Of a stretch of DNA of 44,834 nucleotides, positions 19,669 through 30,587 are shown piece by piece. How positions within the stretch are numbered: position 1 is the stretch's first letter; every line of letters starts with the position of its first letter. The notes below the pieces were generated by a model. That model did no database searches and was not told the DNA's origin. It worked only from the letters and a program-made list of their open reading frames with translations. The stretch covers positions 1 to 44,834 of the forward strand of contig JAUCBJ010007788.1 of assembly GCA_032718475.1 (NCBI GenBank). The letters run 5' to 3'. The DNA is from Nemertoderma westbladi (Eukaryota; Xenacoelomorpha; Nemertodermatida; Nemertodermatidae). A program made the position numbers and the translations under genes.

Positions 19669-21489
19669 ACCTCATTGTCTCCTTTGTGACATTCCCAACC
19701 AGGGCTATCAAATCACAACACATCAGCAGACCATAAGGAATTCAGAAATTTATATCTGATATTCCAGCTGAGTCCACATTATTGTAGAATGGAGTCACAA
19801 TGTAACTACTTCCTTCCTAAGGCGTTTGGAAATGACAAGAACTTGCATTGTATTTATTCTAATAGATTTTCAAGTCCAATGAGGAGTTCAGTCTTCCATA
19901 GAATATTGAAATGTGATTATATCATGGGAATCCATGCCCAAAAAATGATAAAGTGTTATTATGTCTCGAAGGCTGAGATATGATCCTGAGCTTAATCCTG
20001 AAGCATTCAAAAAGCATTTAGATGAAATGAATGTAACAGTGAAGGTGTTTAAAAGAGATCACGATAGAGAAACTGAAGACAACAATTACTGTAGTTTCAA
20101 CCTTAAGAAAGTGCTCAATACACTGCACCAAATTACTAGCTTATTGGTTATTAATGGTGGTTTACCTTTTACAATCAGTTTATATTCAAGTAATGGAGTA
20201 AAACAGGGATATTGCTTCATCTGGTGAGGAAAATATTGCAAAAAGGGAGTCGATCCTGTGCAAACATCTTCAGGGCCACTCTCAATCAAGTTCTATGTGA
20301 ATCCTATCAGGTTAATTTTATCCTCCAAGTTCATACTAACATGCCTGTGTTCTATACATGCCTGCATAGATAACCCATTAAAGTTGAAAGAGGAATGCAA
20401 AAGGATTTTATGATCCATATTATGTTATACAAAAATTTACTATAAAATTTACTAATATACTTCCAATTTTGTGATTGGAAAGTCTAAAGAACTACTTCAT
20501 AGCACAAATGAAAAATAGTGAACGCAAGTATGTTCCCTTGTCATATGGTTTCATAAAACCTCCATCCTTCAGCAGTTTCAATTTACCCCGGGTGGGGGTG
20601 TATATTATTATATTATTATAAAACCTCCGTTGGGAATTGAAGGTTGAAATGCACCATATAACATTTTTGAGTCTCCATTCTGCATCAACATTGGAAATTG
20701 TACCATCTTGCCCTTAAAGACATGGTCATCCGTTTAGGTTTGATTTGCCACCTTGAGCTTATTCCAGCAAACGTCCCATCTCTCTTGCAAAGTTCCGATA
20801 CCTCATGACCTTGAGTAACAAGATAATTATTCTTGCAACATTTAGGAATGAATACTAGGCTATGATTATAATGAGTCTTATCTATGATTCACTACACGAA
20901 ACTGATGGTGATGATGGGTATGGGTTTAGTTGTGTAGTTGACCTCCACTACCTTGTAGAATCCATCTTTTATCTTTTGGTGTCATCGGGTTATATATTAG
21001 ATTTTGTTTATACCTAATGCTAACAACTCTACTTCGGGCAAATTTATAAATAATTGACTTGATATGAATAGTTAACCTCAATCCATACCGATATCAGATG
21101 GTCCATTTATAACACACACAAAAATACACATTATTTTAATAAATTACTAGCAACAGATATTAACCAATCATATATGCTTGATTACTGTTGCTGTGTATTG
21201 CGTGACTTCACTCAAGCAGTTTTCCTAAATGGCCTGATTATTCTTTGTTGATAATTTTGTGTTTTGTGAAGACTATAATATTACACATCATTATTTATGC
21301 TAGATATGAGACTATAATATTGTTACTGTACACACTGTACAGGTACCAACTATACTATACTATACTGTAGCACTTCCTGTGAGGCTTGCTAAACTATGGT
21401 GTGTATGCCTGTACCTGAAGATGATATAACTATCGAAAGCACTGCATTATTTACCTACTGTACTGTATATTATTTTTTTTTAGATTTTG
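19669..21489. other. No recognised gene
   Basis: Several short open frames occur here (for example 19961-20227) but none has motifs or a composition I would defend. A short AT microsatellite (ATTATTATATTATTATA) lies near 20603. Confidence 0.3.
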
Positions 21490-22590
21490 CATCTATCAGA
21501 CGGCGGGCCTCCCAGCCAAGGAATTCCTGAAGGCATTGTTTGAACTTCATTCATGCCTCATCCTGATCAGCTGTATCGAGCCTCGTCCCCAGCTGTTCAG
21601 TGACAACACTTAGCAGGCCAATCTCCTTTACATGGTGGCTGAAGCACTGCATGCTGGCAGCATAGAACACAGCTGCAAACTCATTTTCACCTATATGTAT
21701 GTTCTTACTCTCATCAAAAGTGAACGGAGCACCACGAGAATGGACTGCCCTGATGGCCAGTTGAGGCCTCCGTTTTTCTTACATTGCTCATTCCGGAACA
21801 TAATTAACTCATATGAAGGGAAGCCGGCAGCCGCAGTAATATCTTAGTGAAAATAGCCATCAATGATGGCGAGTTGACCACACTTCCCATTGATGACAAG
21901 TGTACCACACGATAGATGCTGCTGGCACATCCTCCACAATTTAAGACTAGCGATTGTTGAGAAGGATGTCCCATGTAGCTGTATGTTGGTTGAATCCACC
22001 TTGACCGGTAGGCGTGAGCCTTTGGACGATGACATTTGAATGTCGGACAAATCCTATGATAACGTGCCGTGTAGGGGGTCGGTTCCTGAATAGTTCCATG
22101 TACTCTTCAATCATCTAGAAGTCCATCAAGACCTTCATTTTTGGTAACCGAACCTACTGTGATCAGAATCACCACTTTGGCTTGTAGTTCTTCTGGTGTT
22201 ACTTTACCACAATTGTATATTCGTTTTGTATTTGTACTTTGGGAGTGTTTTTGGTACTTCCAGAGAGTACCAATATCCTTATTTCCTTTTGAAATGTTGG
22301 ATTTTCAACACAGAAAGTTTTAAGGGCGTCTGAGATCTGTCTCAGATGGACGTTTCGTTGATTAATTTCACGCTGTATTGTGGTGGTATCCATGTATGGT
22401 ATACTTGTTGGGTCATCTTTGTTGGGATAATTGTCTGACCGAAATACAAGATGGTGTTGCATCCACAAAAGCGCTTCATCCGTTGTGGTGGATAGAGCGA
22501 AGCCAGGATATATTCCAGTATATGACATTGATGAAGGTGCATGTAGTTTTGAGGGCAGAAATTTTGAGAAAATTGAACTCTTAATATTTA
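21490..22590 (-). pseudogene. Unidentified degenerate coding-like region
   Basis: On the minus strand several segments read like protein in changing frames. One is about 110 codons at 22528-22199, with YPGFALSTTTDEALLWMQHH and DALKTFCVENPTFQKEIRIL. Others are VTPEELQAKVVILITVGSV near 22190, FRNRPPTRHVIIGFVRHSNV near 22080, and a stretch around 21740-21550 with GENEFAAVFYAASMQCFSHH. They are split by stops and frame changes. I do not recognise the family and give no function. Composition is GC-richer than the flanks, which supports a coding past. Confidence 0.3.
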
Positions 22591-23122
22591 CGCTCTAGAG
22601 TTCTAATGTGTTGCTGATGTTCTAATGTGTTAAAGTACCTGAGCAGTCTCACTGAGTTTCAGTTCTAAGATTCTAGAAGACTTAATCCCTAATAATAGAT
22701 ATGTTTTAAAATAGCTATAACTCAACCAATATAATTTGTAAAATTGCCCTATTGTTCTTTTTTAAATCCTCTTTTATATCATTCAACGAAAACTGATAAA
22801 AAAATTTCTTAGTCACTATCCACATTGCTACTGCGGATATAATTACAGTGACAGGAAATATTGAATTTTCCTGTATGATTAGTATGCCTTTATTGCTATG
22901 AATAATATATGCCCTATTATACATGATCTGGCATCCACATGGTATAGTAGGCCTACACATTACCCATCCATCCAATACATCTGCTGTCTTAAACGCCCAA
23001 TTTGTCAGTGGCCTAGTGTTCTATTCATTCCGTTTGCATTTCGTTAAAAACCTAGCCTAAACCAGGTGTGTCCACCGTGCACATTATATGTATCTCTCTC
23101 TTGTTACGGTTTTTTCTAATCA
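22591..23122. other. No recognised feature
   Basis: Sequence left of the HECT/integrase transposon; no terminal repeat, gene or shared repeat seen. Confidence 0.3.
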
Positions 23123-23128
23123 ATAGTA
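23123..23128. repeat. Target site duplication ATAGTA, left
   Basis: ATAGTA directly precedes the left terminal repeat and is repeated exactly at 28648-28653 after the right one. Confidence 0.8.
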
Positions 23129-23575
23129 TACGGAAGCCCACAACTGTCAAGGACAAAACAATAATAAAACTGGGACGCAATTAAATAAATTTCATACAAA
23201 GCCATAGAAAGCATGCCATTTCTAAATTCATCAGGGCGAGGCCATTTTGCCCTGAGGGCGTTTTGCCCTGCGGGCGTTTTGCCCTGAGGGCATTTTGCCC
23301 TGAGGGCATTTTGCCCTGAGGGCATTTTGCCCTGAGAGCATTTTGCCCTGATGGCATTTTGCCCTGAGGGCATTTTGCCCTGAGGGCGTTTTGCTGAGGG
23401 CATTTTGCCCTGAGGGCGTTTTGCTGAGGGCATTTTGCCCTGAGGGCATTTTGCCCTGAGGGCATTTTGCCCTGTGGGCATTTTGCCCTGAGGGCGTTTT
23501 GCCCTGAGGGCATTTTGCCCTGAGGGCATTTTGCCCTGAGGGCGTTTTGCCCTGGGGTTATTTTGCCCTGAGGGC
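23129..23575. repeat. Left terminal inverted repeat with 16-bp minisatellite
   Basis: About 110 bp of unique terminal sequence is followed from about 23235 by some twenty units of TTTTGCCCTGAGGGCA with point changes and two 4-bp deletions (TTTTGCTGAGGGC). Each unit contains the palindrome GCCCTGAGGGC. Long minus-strand frames here follow from the 16-bp period (48 bp = 16 codons) and are not genes. Confidence 0.88.
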
Positions 23576-23839
23576 GTTTAAGGCCTTATGTATATGACAA
23601 CTGGTCAGTCTGCTGCTACCTTGACCAGGAAGAATACCAGTATGGCACTGTCCTACAGTCCTATAGGGTAAAGTCCGGGGTGACCGAATCCGCTAGCGGA
23701 TATTCTGGCCCCTCTCCACAGATTCAGTCCCCCCTTTAAATTATCATTTTACATTATACAGTCAGGCTGTGCTAAACTGCAGTACAGGTACTGCAGTAGC
23801 CTACTGCTTTAAATTATCAGTATCAATATCAGCCTCCCC

Positions 23840-23955
23840 GGTTCTGTCGCGTTTCGGCAACTGAACAATTACGTTTCACCAACTGCTATAGTTGTATTTC
23901 GGCAACTCGTAGTTGCATTTCGGCGAACTGCAGTCGCGTTTCGGCAACTAGGTCA
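23840..23955. repeat. Short tandem repeat, period about 22 bp
   Basis: GTTTCGGCAACT and variants (GTTTCACCAACT, ATTTCGGCAACT, ATTTCGGCGAACT) recur about five times, each followed by a TAGTTG- or CAGTCG-like piece. Inside the transposon, left of the HECT gene. A 14-bp palindrome ATCCGCTAGCGGAT lies nearby at about 23687. Confidence 0.6.
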
Positions 23956-24560
23956 CATACCCTCGTATGTAATGAATGTAACTGTGATTTCACTCATTAT
24001 GTAAGTAAATTATAAATGATGACAAGTTTAAGTTAGTTATAGTTATTGATGGCAGAATTGTTAACTGTTTGAGTTAGTTAGTTAATATTAAATATTTGGA
24101 ACTGGAGTCGGTCTATTTGAATTACAAATCCCGTTTACAATTTCCTTCAGAAATGAAACTGAACAAAACCTAACATATTTTGTTGCTTGTTAAAGGGGCC
24201 TAATGATGCTCACTCAGGCTTACCAGTACAATAATTAAGTTTATAAGGGGATATAGACATCCACTCTGATTTTATGGATCAGACATAATAACAATAATAT
24301 TCGTTTATTGCTGGTTTTGTGTAGGCCTACGGTAATAATCAGTAGTGTTGGAGTAGGCGTGGGTAAACTAATGTAGAACGAAAATGAATAACGGGAAACG
24401 TGAGGCCAAGGTAATAAATCATACTGATTTGCTCTGCCCTATGTGGATACAATGTGATGGTGACGTTGGGCTCAACGCAGGTTCTAACGCTATACTATCA
24501 GTTGCTGAGACGCCATAATACCAACCACCATCAGTGTCTAAACCAGAGGCCGTTGTTGAT

Positions 24561-26250
24561 ATGAATATAGGTATGCTTCGCTGGAACAATGGTGATGCCA
24601 AATATAAACCTATTTGGGGAAAAAGAGTTAATGTGAGAGTAAGCGAAGCAGCTAAATATACCGATATACTTCCACTCGCTTTAGATACATGGAAAGCATA
24701 CTACCCTGATGACTATGAGATTGACGAGGAGTACCAACTATCTTATGATAGTGGACGGTTAGCTGAATATTTGCCTGGGACGCAAAAGGAATTCACTCTC
24801 AAGGGTTATAAAGATGGTACAGGGAAACAATATAAGAGAATCACACTGTATTTACTCTCAAACTCTTGATGACCCAACAGCAAATGCCAGTAGTAGCTGC
24901 GAACGTGAGGTTTCTCGACCAAGAAGGAAACGAGTCAAGATTGATCGAAATAGTGAAGAAATTCCAGAAATAGTAATTAATGATGAAAGTGTGGGAACTT
25001 CGTGCGAGCCACCCTTCATTTCCGTTTCCGATGAATTTCAGGATCAATTGTCTTGTCTTGAGTATCTTGTTCCTTTGCCAACAACTTTTTTATCAGTTTC
25101 GGAACTCATTCATCGTTTATCAACTTTTGTTGCTGATTCAGGCCAATTCTTTTTAACTGTTAGGAGAGGAGCTCCAATTAGTTGTGTTTTAAGTTTATGG
25201 AGTCGTGAAAGTACGAAATGTTCACCAACAAAAAAATTAATAGTAAAGATGGTAGGAGAGGATGGAATAGACACTGGAGCCATGGCGAAAGAATTTTTAG
25301 AAACGGCTATTACTGGAATTGCGAGCTCCATGTTTCCCAGTGGCTATCCTATAGATTCCATGTCTAATGTACAAAATGGTCACTTCTTCGCTTGTGGCCA
25401 GATAGTTGCAACTAGTTTGGCGCAGGGTGGCCCTGCACCGAGATTTCTTAACAAATCAATGTATGACATTATTGAAAATTCCGACTTCGATATTATGTGT
25501 GTTAAAAGGGAGAAATATTTATCGCCTGAGGATACAAATCTCATTAAAAAATGATAGACACTAACCCGATAATAGATATGACCGATGTTATCATTGACAA
25601 TGGATATACTGCTCCTATACATGTTGAAAACAAGGAGGATATTAAAGGAACTATCATCATTAGTGTACTTACTCGTCGAAAGCTCTATATTAATGAGTTC
25701 TGTAAAGGTTTAGAGTTATTAGGCTTATGGTCTCTAGTAAAGGATAATAAACAAGTATGTGAAGAATTGTTCATTCTTCCCCATTCTGAGAGCAGTGTTA
25801 GCGCGAATTACATTGTATCGATATTGCGCCCTCAGTACTCTGAAAGCTCTACAAGGAAAATTCGTGAAGATGCATTGATTGACTATTTCCAAGACTTTCT
25901 GATGTTGCTAGAGGATTCGACAATATCTGGTTATTCTGAAATCTTAGCAAATTACAGTGAAGGGGAGTATTCTGATGAATATACGAAGCCTGATTTATCA
26001 CCAAGTGGTGTTCTAGGGTGGCTTACAGGCCAGAAACATGTAACCATTAACTAAGGAGTATTTCTACATTACAGTGGCATTCAATCATGATTGCCTCATA
26101 GATAATCCCCAGCATAGTATTTGCTTCCCAGTTGTGGGCGCTTGTGCTCGAATCATAACTTTCCCTGTTTCGCACATGATAAGGCAAGATGATTTTAATA
26201 AACTTCTCCTGTTGGCATTTTGCAAAGGTCAAACATTTGCGTTACATTAG
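24561..26250 (+). pseudogene. HECT-type E3 ubiquitin ligase-like gene of the transposon, three frame breaks
   Basis: The first ATG in frame is 24561. An N-terminal module (MNIGMLRWNN to LPGTQKEFTLKGYKD and QYKRITLYL) is, as I recall, found in invertebrate and fish HECT proteins of the G2E3-like group. A Ser/Arg-rich linker with a basic RPRRKRVK follows, then the HECT N-lobe (VGEDGIDTGAMAKEF) and a C-lobe with GWLTGQKH. The catalytic Cys region reads HSICFPVVGACARIITFPV near 26130. The frame changes three times: near 24860, at an A6 run at 25545-25550, and near 26043. All parts are otherwise colinear, so this is a recently broken gene or sequence with indel errors. HECT enzymes carry ubiquitin on that Cys; what it does for a transposon is unknown. 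Confidence 0.8.
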
Positions 26251-27137
26251 CTGAGTTGTTATATAGTAACTGCTGTTGTTATTGTGTCCCTTTAGTTGTA
26301 TTAGCAGTATTTCAGTTATTACTGTAGTTGTGTTACTTTAATTCTTAGATGTGTTATTATAGTTGTTGGTTTTTAAATATTTGAATGGTTTTGTTAAAAA
26401 ATTTTCAAAGTTTCTCTCGCCTTAAAATAAATTTTTTTAAGAATAATACAATGTTATATAAAAGTTTGTACCAGTCTCCCGCCTTATAAAGTCACCCGGC
26501 GCATAAAGTTATTCATTTTGCATTGTTTTTTTTGCAGTTTTTTTGTTTTGCATCCAATATTGGTTTATGTAGTTATGCGGCTCTCCAGTTACGTAATAAA
26601 TATTCGAGAACTCTAAATTATTTAACATTGAGTAAGTAAACAATTATTTAACATTCGCTGAGAAAGAATTTGCGTCAAATCCCCCCCCCCCCCCCCCCCC
26701 CTCGTCTCATGAACACATATCTATCCTTCTACTATAATAATATATTGGAATTATCAATTATAAACCATAATTACCAATTATTATAAGGTAACTTATAAGG
26801 TAAACCTCCGGGCTCCGGCTCCGGATGAAATTTTAGCACTGGTGCATCCCTAGTTGATAGAGGTGGAATAAAACTTTTATAATATTATAATACTAAAATA
26901 AATCACCAAGGTAATATACAGTATCTAATAAACTCAAAATAATTGATTGTGATTCACTTGCTACTTGCTTATAATCCAACAAGATGAACCATTTTTTTAT
27001 TTACTGAAGTTTGTGGCGTGGCAGCTCCTACTGATTGCGGTTAAAATAAATAAGAACATACCAAATTAAGTTTAAAGAAGTTATAATAATAGTACCGGTA
27101 CTAGATTATACCATGGTTCGTAAATATTATTCCTAGT
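26251..27137. other. Region between the converging HECT and transposase genes
   Basis: AT-rich, with a 21-C tract (26681-26701) and a GC-rich GGGCTCCGGCTCCGG near 26808 followed by ACTGGTGCATCCCTAG. A similar CCGG-rich / CTGGTGCAGCCCTA pair occurs at 32578-32622. No gene seen. Confidence 0.4.
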
Positions 27138-28299
27138 TTATTCCAGCCCATCATTCGCTATGGACATAAAACGTAGGTAGAAGTCGATACCATCGAGAGG
27201 ATCAGTAGGATCGGGAAGAGATAATCTGTCTTTAACATAATCGAAATACTCTTGATATGTATTTGTATAATTGTTTTTAATGATGCTTTCTTTCCGAAAT
27301 GTGATTCAACTGATTTGCAGTTACTTCAGTCGCGGAATCATTCACCCCTCCACAAGTCAGATAATATAGACTATCAGGTCGTCCATGGACCATAGAATAT
27401 CGGGATTTTCTTATCCAGTGGGTATTCCATGCATGTTTCACAGTATCTAAATCTCTTTGAATTAAAGGGCTAAACGTGTACCACAAGCACTCTTTGCTCA
27501 TGGTTGTCGATGTATCAATAATATCGCGGTATTCTAAATCTGTTTAACATGTTTCGCCACCACATTGATCGATTCCTAGAATAGAAGGACCACCAGCCAT
27601 CTATTCATTGGTTTCTCTGTGACGATACGTACTTATGGGCCGTTGTGGATTCTCTAATATAGGCCTGAATCGCAGCCGCTGTGCCGTTTTCCATTCCCAA
27701 GTCTGTAATTAACTTCATGGGGCATCCATGTTCACTAATAGCTTTGAGGAACATATGAGCTATGTTTTCGGGCGCGTTGTTGGATTGGATGACATTCAAC
27801 CATAGTACTTTCCTACTGTACCCGTCAATACAACCGTGAATGGGGAAACCGAAAGGCTTCAGCTTGTCATAGCCACCATCTATGTGCCAAGCGTAATTTG
27901 GACCGGGGTTGTAATATTGCCTACGTTTCAGTCTATGGCGCTGACGGATCTCGTTTCCTTCGGGGTCTATAGCTCGCAGAAACTCTGCAACCATCTTGGA
28001 ACTCTTAGCCCCTCTAGCTGTAATGTATGCCATATACTCCTGTAACCGCCCAATGAACCTGGCCCTGAAGATACTATCTCGCAAATTCGATCCCACACGA
28101 TTTCCTCTAAGTCCCCTTTGTCAGGATCCCACTTCGCTAGTGAGGAACGCCTTACAAGCCCGTATTCCAGTAGGCGCCTTAACAGAGTACTGTAACTGAT
28201 ATTTATACCAGATAACTTAAGAAATTCTAGAATTTCCTTATAATCAAAGCCACTACTGAAGTAATACCTAATTATATCCTCCTGATTAGTTTCAGACAT
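27138..28299 (-). pseudogene. Integrase-type (DDE, rve-like) transposase, broken
   Basis: ATG at 28299. An N-terminal DNA-binding-like helix region (YYFSSGFDYKEILEFLKLSG, ISYSTLLRRL) is followed by GGYRSIWHTLQLEGLRVPR. After a frameshift near 28005 come RHRLKRRQYYNPGPNYAWHI and the core: D of WHIDGG, GCIDGYSRKVLWL, D of LITDLGMENG. After HKYVSSQRNQ there is an in-frame TGA near 27603 where relatives have Arg. Then comes IDGWWSFYSRNRSMWW; relatives have Glu where this copy has Asp, at the expected third catalytic position. Frameshifts near 27530 and 27265 separate LIQRDLDTVKHAWNTHWIRK and the tail RLSLPDPTDPLDGIDFYLRF, which ends at TAA 27138-27140. About 385 residues in all. Fold as in retroviral-type integrases; acts on the TIRs by inference. 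Confidence 0.82.
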
Positions 28300-28394
28300 T
28301 ATAGGCCAACCACTACCATACCACGGTAATCTGTTAGATAGTAATGGGCAGCAAGGATGGTCATATACATGAGAGCAGTAATATTCCTAATAAA

Positions 28395-28647
28395 TGCGCT
28401 CAGGGCAAAATGCCCTCATGGCAAAATGCCCTCAGGGCAAAATGCCCTCAGAGCAAAATGCCCCCTAATTTTGAAATGACAGGGCAAACTGCCCTCATGG
28501 CAAAATGCCCTCATGGCAAAATGCCCTCAGGGCAAAATGCCCTGATGAATTTTGAAATGGCATGCTTTCTATGGCTTTGTATGAAATTTATTTAATTGCG
28601 TCCAAGTTGTATTAATGTTTTGTCCTTGACAGTTGTGGGCTTCCGTA
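28395..28647. repeat. Right terminal inverted repeat with 16-bp minisatellite
   Basis: Mirror of the left end: about nine units of GCCCTCAGGGCAAAAT (some with TCATGG), an internal 30-bp interruption near 28465-28485, then CATGCTTTCTATGGCTTTGT and the terminus ending CCGTA at 28647. The array is shorter than on the left. Confidence 0.88.
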
Positions 28648-28653
28648 ATAGTA
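28648..28653. repeat. Target site duplication ATAGTA, right
   Basis: Exact repeat of 23123-23128, directly after the right terminal repeat. Confidence 0.8.
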
Positions 28654-29736
28654 CTACTGCCTAGCCTACTTACTGTGTCTATATGTCAAGTCAAAATACG
28701 TGGACAAAATGCTCAGCCCCTGAAGTTGAGCCGGTTATGAAAAACATTATTTCTTTGCAACTAGACGTAACCACACATAGTTTCTTTCTAATTATCCACT
28801 CTTGATTTTTAGTAGTGTAACCACTAAAATGAATTGGAAGTTGCCATTGTTATACAAGGTGTGGTGCAGTAAAATAAAGTTATTAGTGTATGAGAAATGT
28901 ATGGATCGACATAGCATAGATTGAAAGCGAAAATACAAATTCTGACTCACCCAGTAGGGATGAACGAGGTGGAAAGATCTCAGTTTCATATTCCATGCAA
29001 TCTCATTAAGATATGACAGATGTAGATAATTTTTTTCTTTTTGGGGGTGGAGGTCTAAGTCTCTGAATTACGACACAATTATATTGCAGAACATCGTATA
29101 GGTTCGATTTGCTTAAAACAATCAGAAAATTATTTTTATTGAATTTTGTACAATGAAAGATATGCGAAGTTCAGGTATATAATTTCTTCAGCTGAAAGGT
29201 GTGAACCACATAGAAGACTAACGTTCACCAACAACGTTACCTTCTAGTATGTGCACACTGTTAGAAAACCGTCTTTACGCGCTCCACAGCAGGGTCGAAA
29301 ATTATATGGTCGTTGAAATCATTCCTTCACACCTTTCATACCTTTCACACATAGCGAGGAGGGTAATGTAATTTATAATTATGGTGAATATATTACTCTA
29401 TAAACTTTACTACACATGCAATAGGTTTTAATCAATGAAAATTTCATTACATTTTATATGCAAACAATAGATGTATAATTTAATTACAGTTATACACCCT
29501 TGTACTCCTTCAAGGATATACATTATCACTCTCAAATTGTGTTCATGATATGGAAGGAAAATATCAGCGATTTAATCCAACAGCAGCTAAATCATCCCAT
29601 GGAATTTTCTGCCCATTTGAATGTAAATACTTTGTTACTTATACTACTTATATTATGGACCCCTAAAGGGAGATTGTGAAAGATATTTTATTGATATAAA
29701 TAAACTATTTTTTCATTTAAAACAAATTCTTTTTCC
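28654..29736. other. No recognised feature
   Basis: Unique-looking AT-rich sequence between two inverted-repeat elements; no gene, repeat or RNA gene that I can support. Confidence 0.3.
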
Positions 29737-30587
29737 AGGGGTAAACGTAGAACCAACAGCCGGCAGGTTTTGCTGACAGGTTTTCGCCATCAGCCGCCAG
29801 GTATTTACTGACAGGTTTATGCAGACACATTTTGCCAACAGCTGACAGGTTTTTGCCAACAGGTTTAAAGAAGGACTATCATAAAGTTAAAAGCTAAGAT
29901 TGAAGAGATTGAAAGCAATTCAAATATTCAGTATATTATGTAACTCATAGCTCATATTCGTGATACGAAGGACAACTCTACTAAAGGACTGGCGCAGTCA
30001 ATTATAAGACCCGGCTAGCGGGCTTAATTGGCTGTGCCAGTGCTTTAGTTGCATTGTCCTTGGGCTACCCTAATGCAGTAATGCTAACCAATCTGCCAAT
30101 ACACAATTATCAATTACTGTTAAAGTTATACAGTACCGGTAACCCTACTGCAGTAGGTCCTATAGTGCTAAATGAGACTACAAGCTTGCCAGCTAGAGCT
30201 GGCAATAATGGAAGAATCCATTGCTATCATATTGTTGTACACTATTATTGTACTGTTCTACACTATTGTCACCAATATTGTTGTAAATCAATTATGCACC
30301 TATGGAAGGCAGTCTAATAGCGAAAAACGAAACATTGGTCAAAGTACCATCAGTACAATATACAACAAATGCAATAATATATATATGCTACAGTACCTAC
30401 CTGGTTGGTCTACTTTTATTACATTTTTGAAACCATCTGTCAGTATGTGAATTAATTTTACTTAATTACATACATACATAATAATTACATATTATTTTGA
30501 TTAATTCGGCAAAAACCTGTCGGCAAAAACATATTGGCAAAAACCTGTTGGCAAAACCTGTCATCTGTCAGTTCTACATTTACCCCT
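29737..30587. mobile_element. Short inverted-repeat element with subrepeats in its TIRs
   Basis: The left end AGGGGTAAACGTAGAAC and the reverse complement of the right end AGGGGTAAATGTAGAAC match. Both lead into several copies of a 14-15 bp unit like GACAGGTTTTTGCCAACAG (left to about 29865, right from about 30505). The 851-bp element has no convincing coding frame and I found no clear target duplication. It carries a nested hairpin at 29968-30061. Likely a non-autonomous DNA element of unknown superfamily. Confidence 0.65.
29968..30061. repeat. Imperfect hairpin of about 94 bp
   Basis: The left arm starts AAGGACAACTCTACTAAAGG and the reverse complement of the right arm AAGGACAATGCAACTAAAGC. 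The arms stay similar to the centre at ACCCGGCTAGCGGGC. It could be a tiny palindromic element nested in the larger one, or an RNA hairpin if transcribed. Confidence 0.65.

Larger units (their letters stand above)
23129..28647. mobile_element. DNA transposon with long minisatellite-type TIRs, HECT gene and integrase-type transposase
   Basis: Both ends start TACGGAAGCCCACAACTGTC when read inward. They stay nearly identical for about 110 bp, then enter a 16-bp minisatellite. Flanking ATAGTA copies form a perfect 6-bp target duplication. Inside are a HECT-domain frame (+, 24561-26250) and a DDE integrase-like transposase (minus, 27138-28299), converging. From memory, the eukaryotic IS3EU superfamily has an integrase-like transposase and 6-bp duplications and may be the home of this element; I am not certain. 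Both genes are broken, so this 5,519-bp copy is not autonomous now. Confidence 0.85.

Noticed and set aside
23116-23529. Long repeating frames (MPSGQNALRAK type) on the minus strand
   Set aside because: They are open only because a 16-bp unit repeats every 48 bp in all frames; the array is part of the transposon's terminal repeat.
23235-23575. Resemblance to a CRISPR array
   Set aside because: Units are contiguous 16-bp repeats with no spacers, in a eukaryotic transposon end.
30172-30450. Hydrophobic 92-residue frame in the short inverted-repeat element
   Set aside because: No family motif, no conserved neighbours, composition explained by AT-rich repeats; not supported as a gene.
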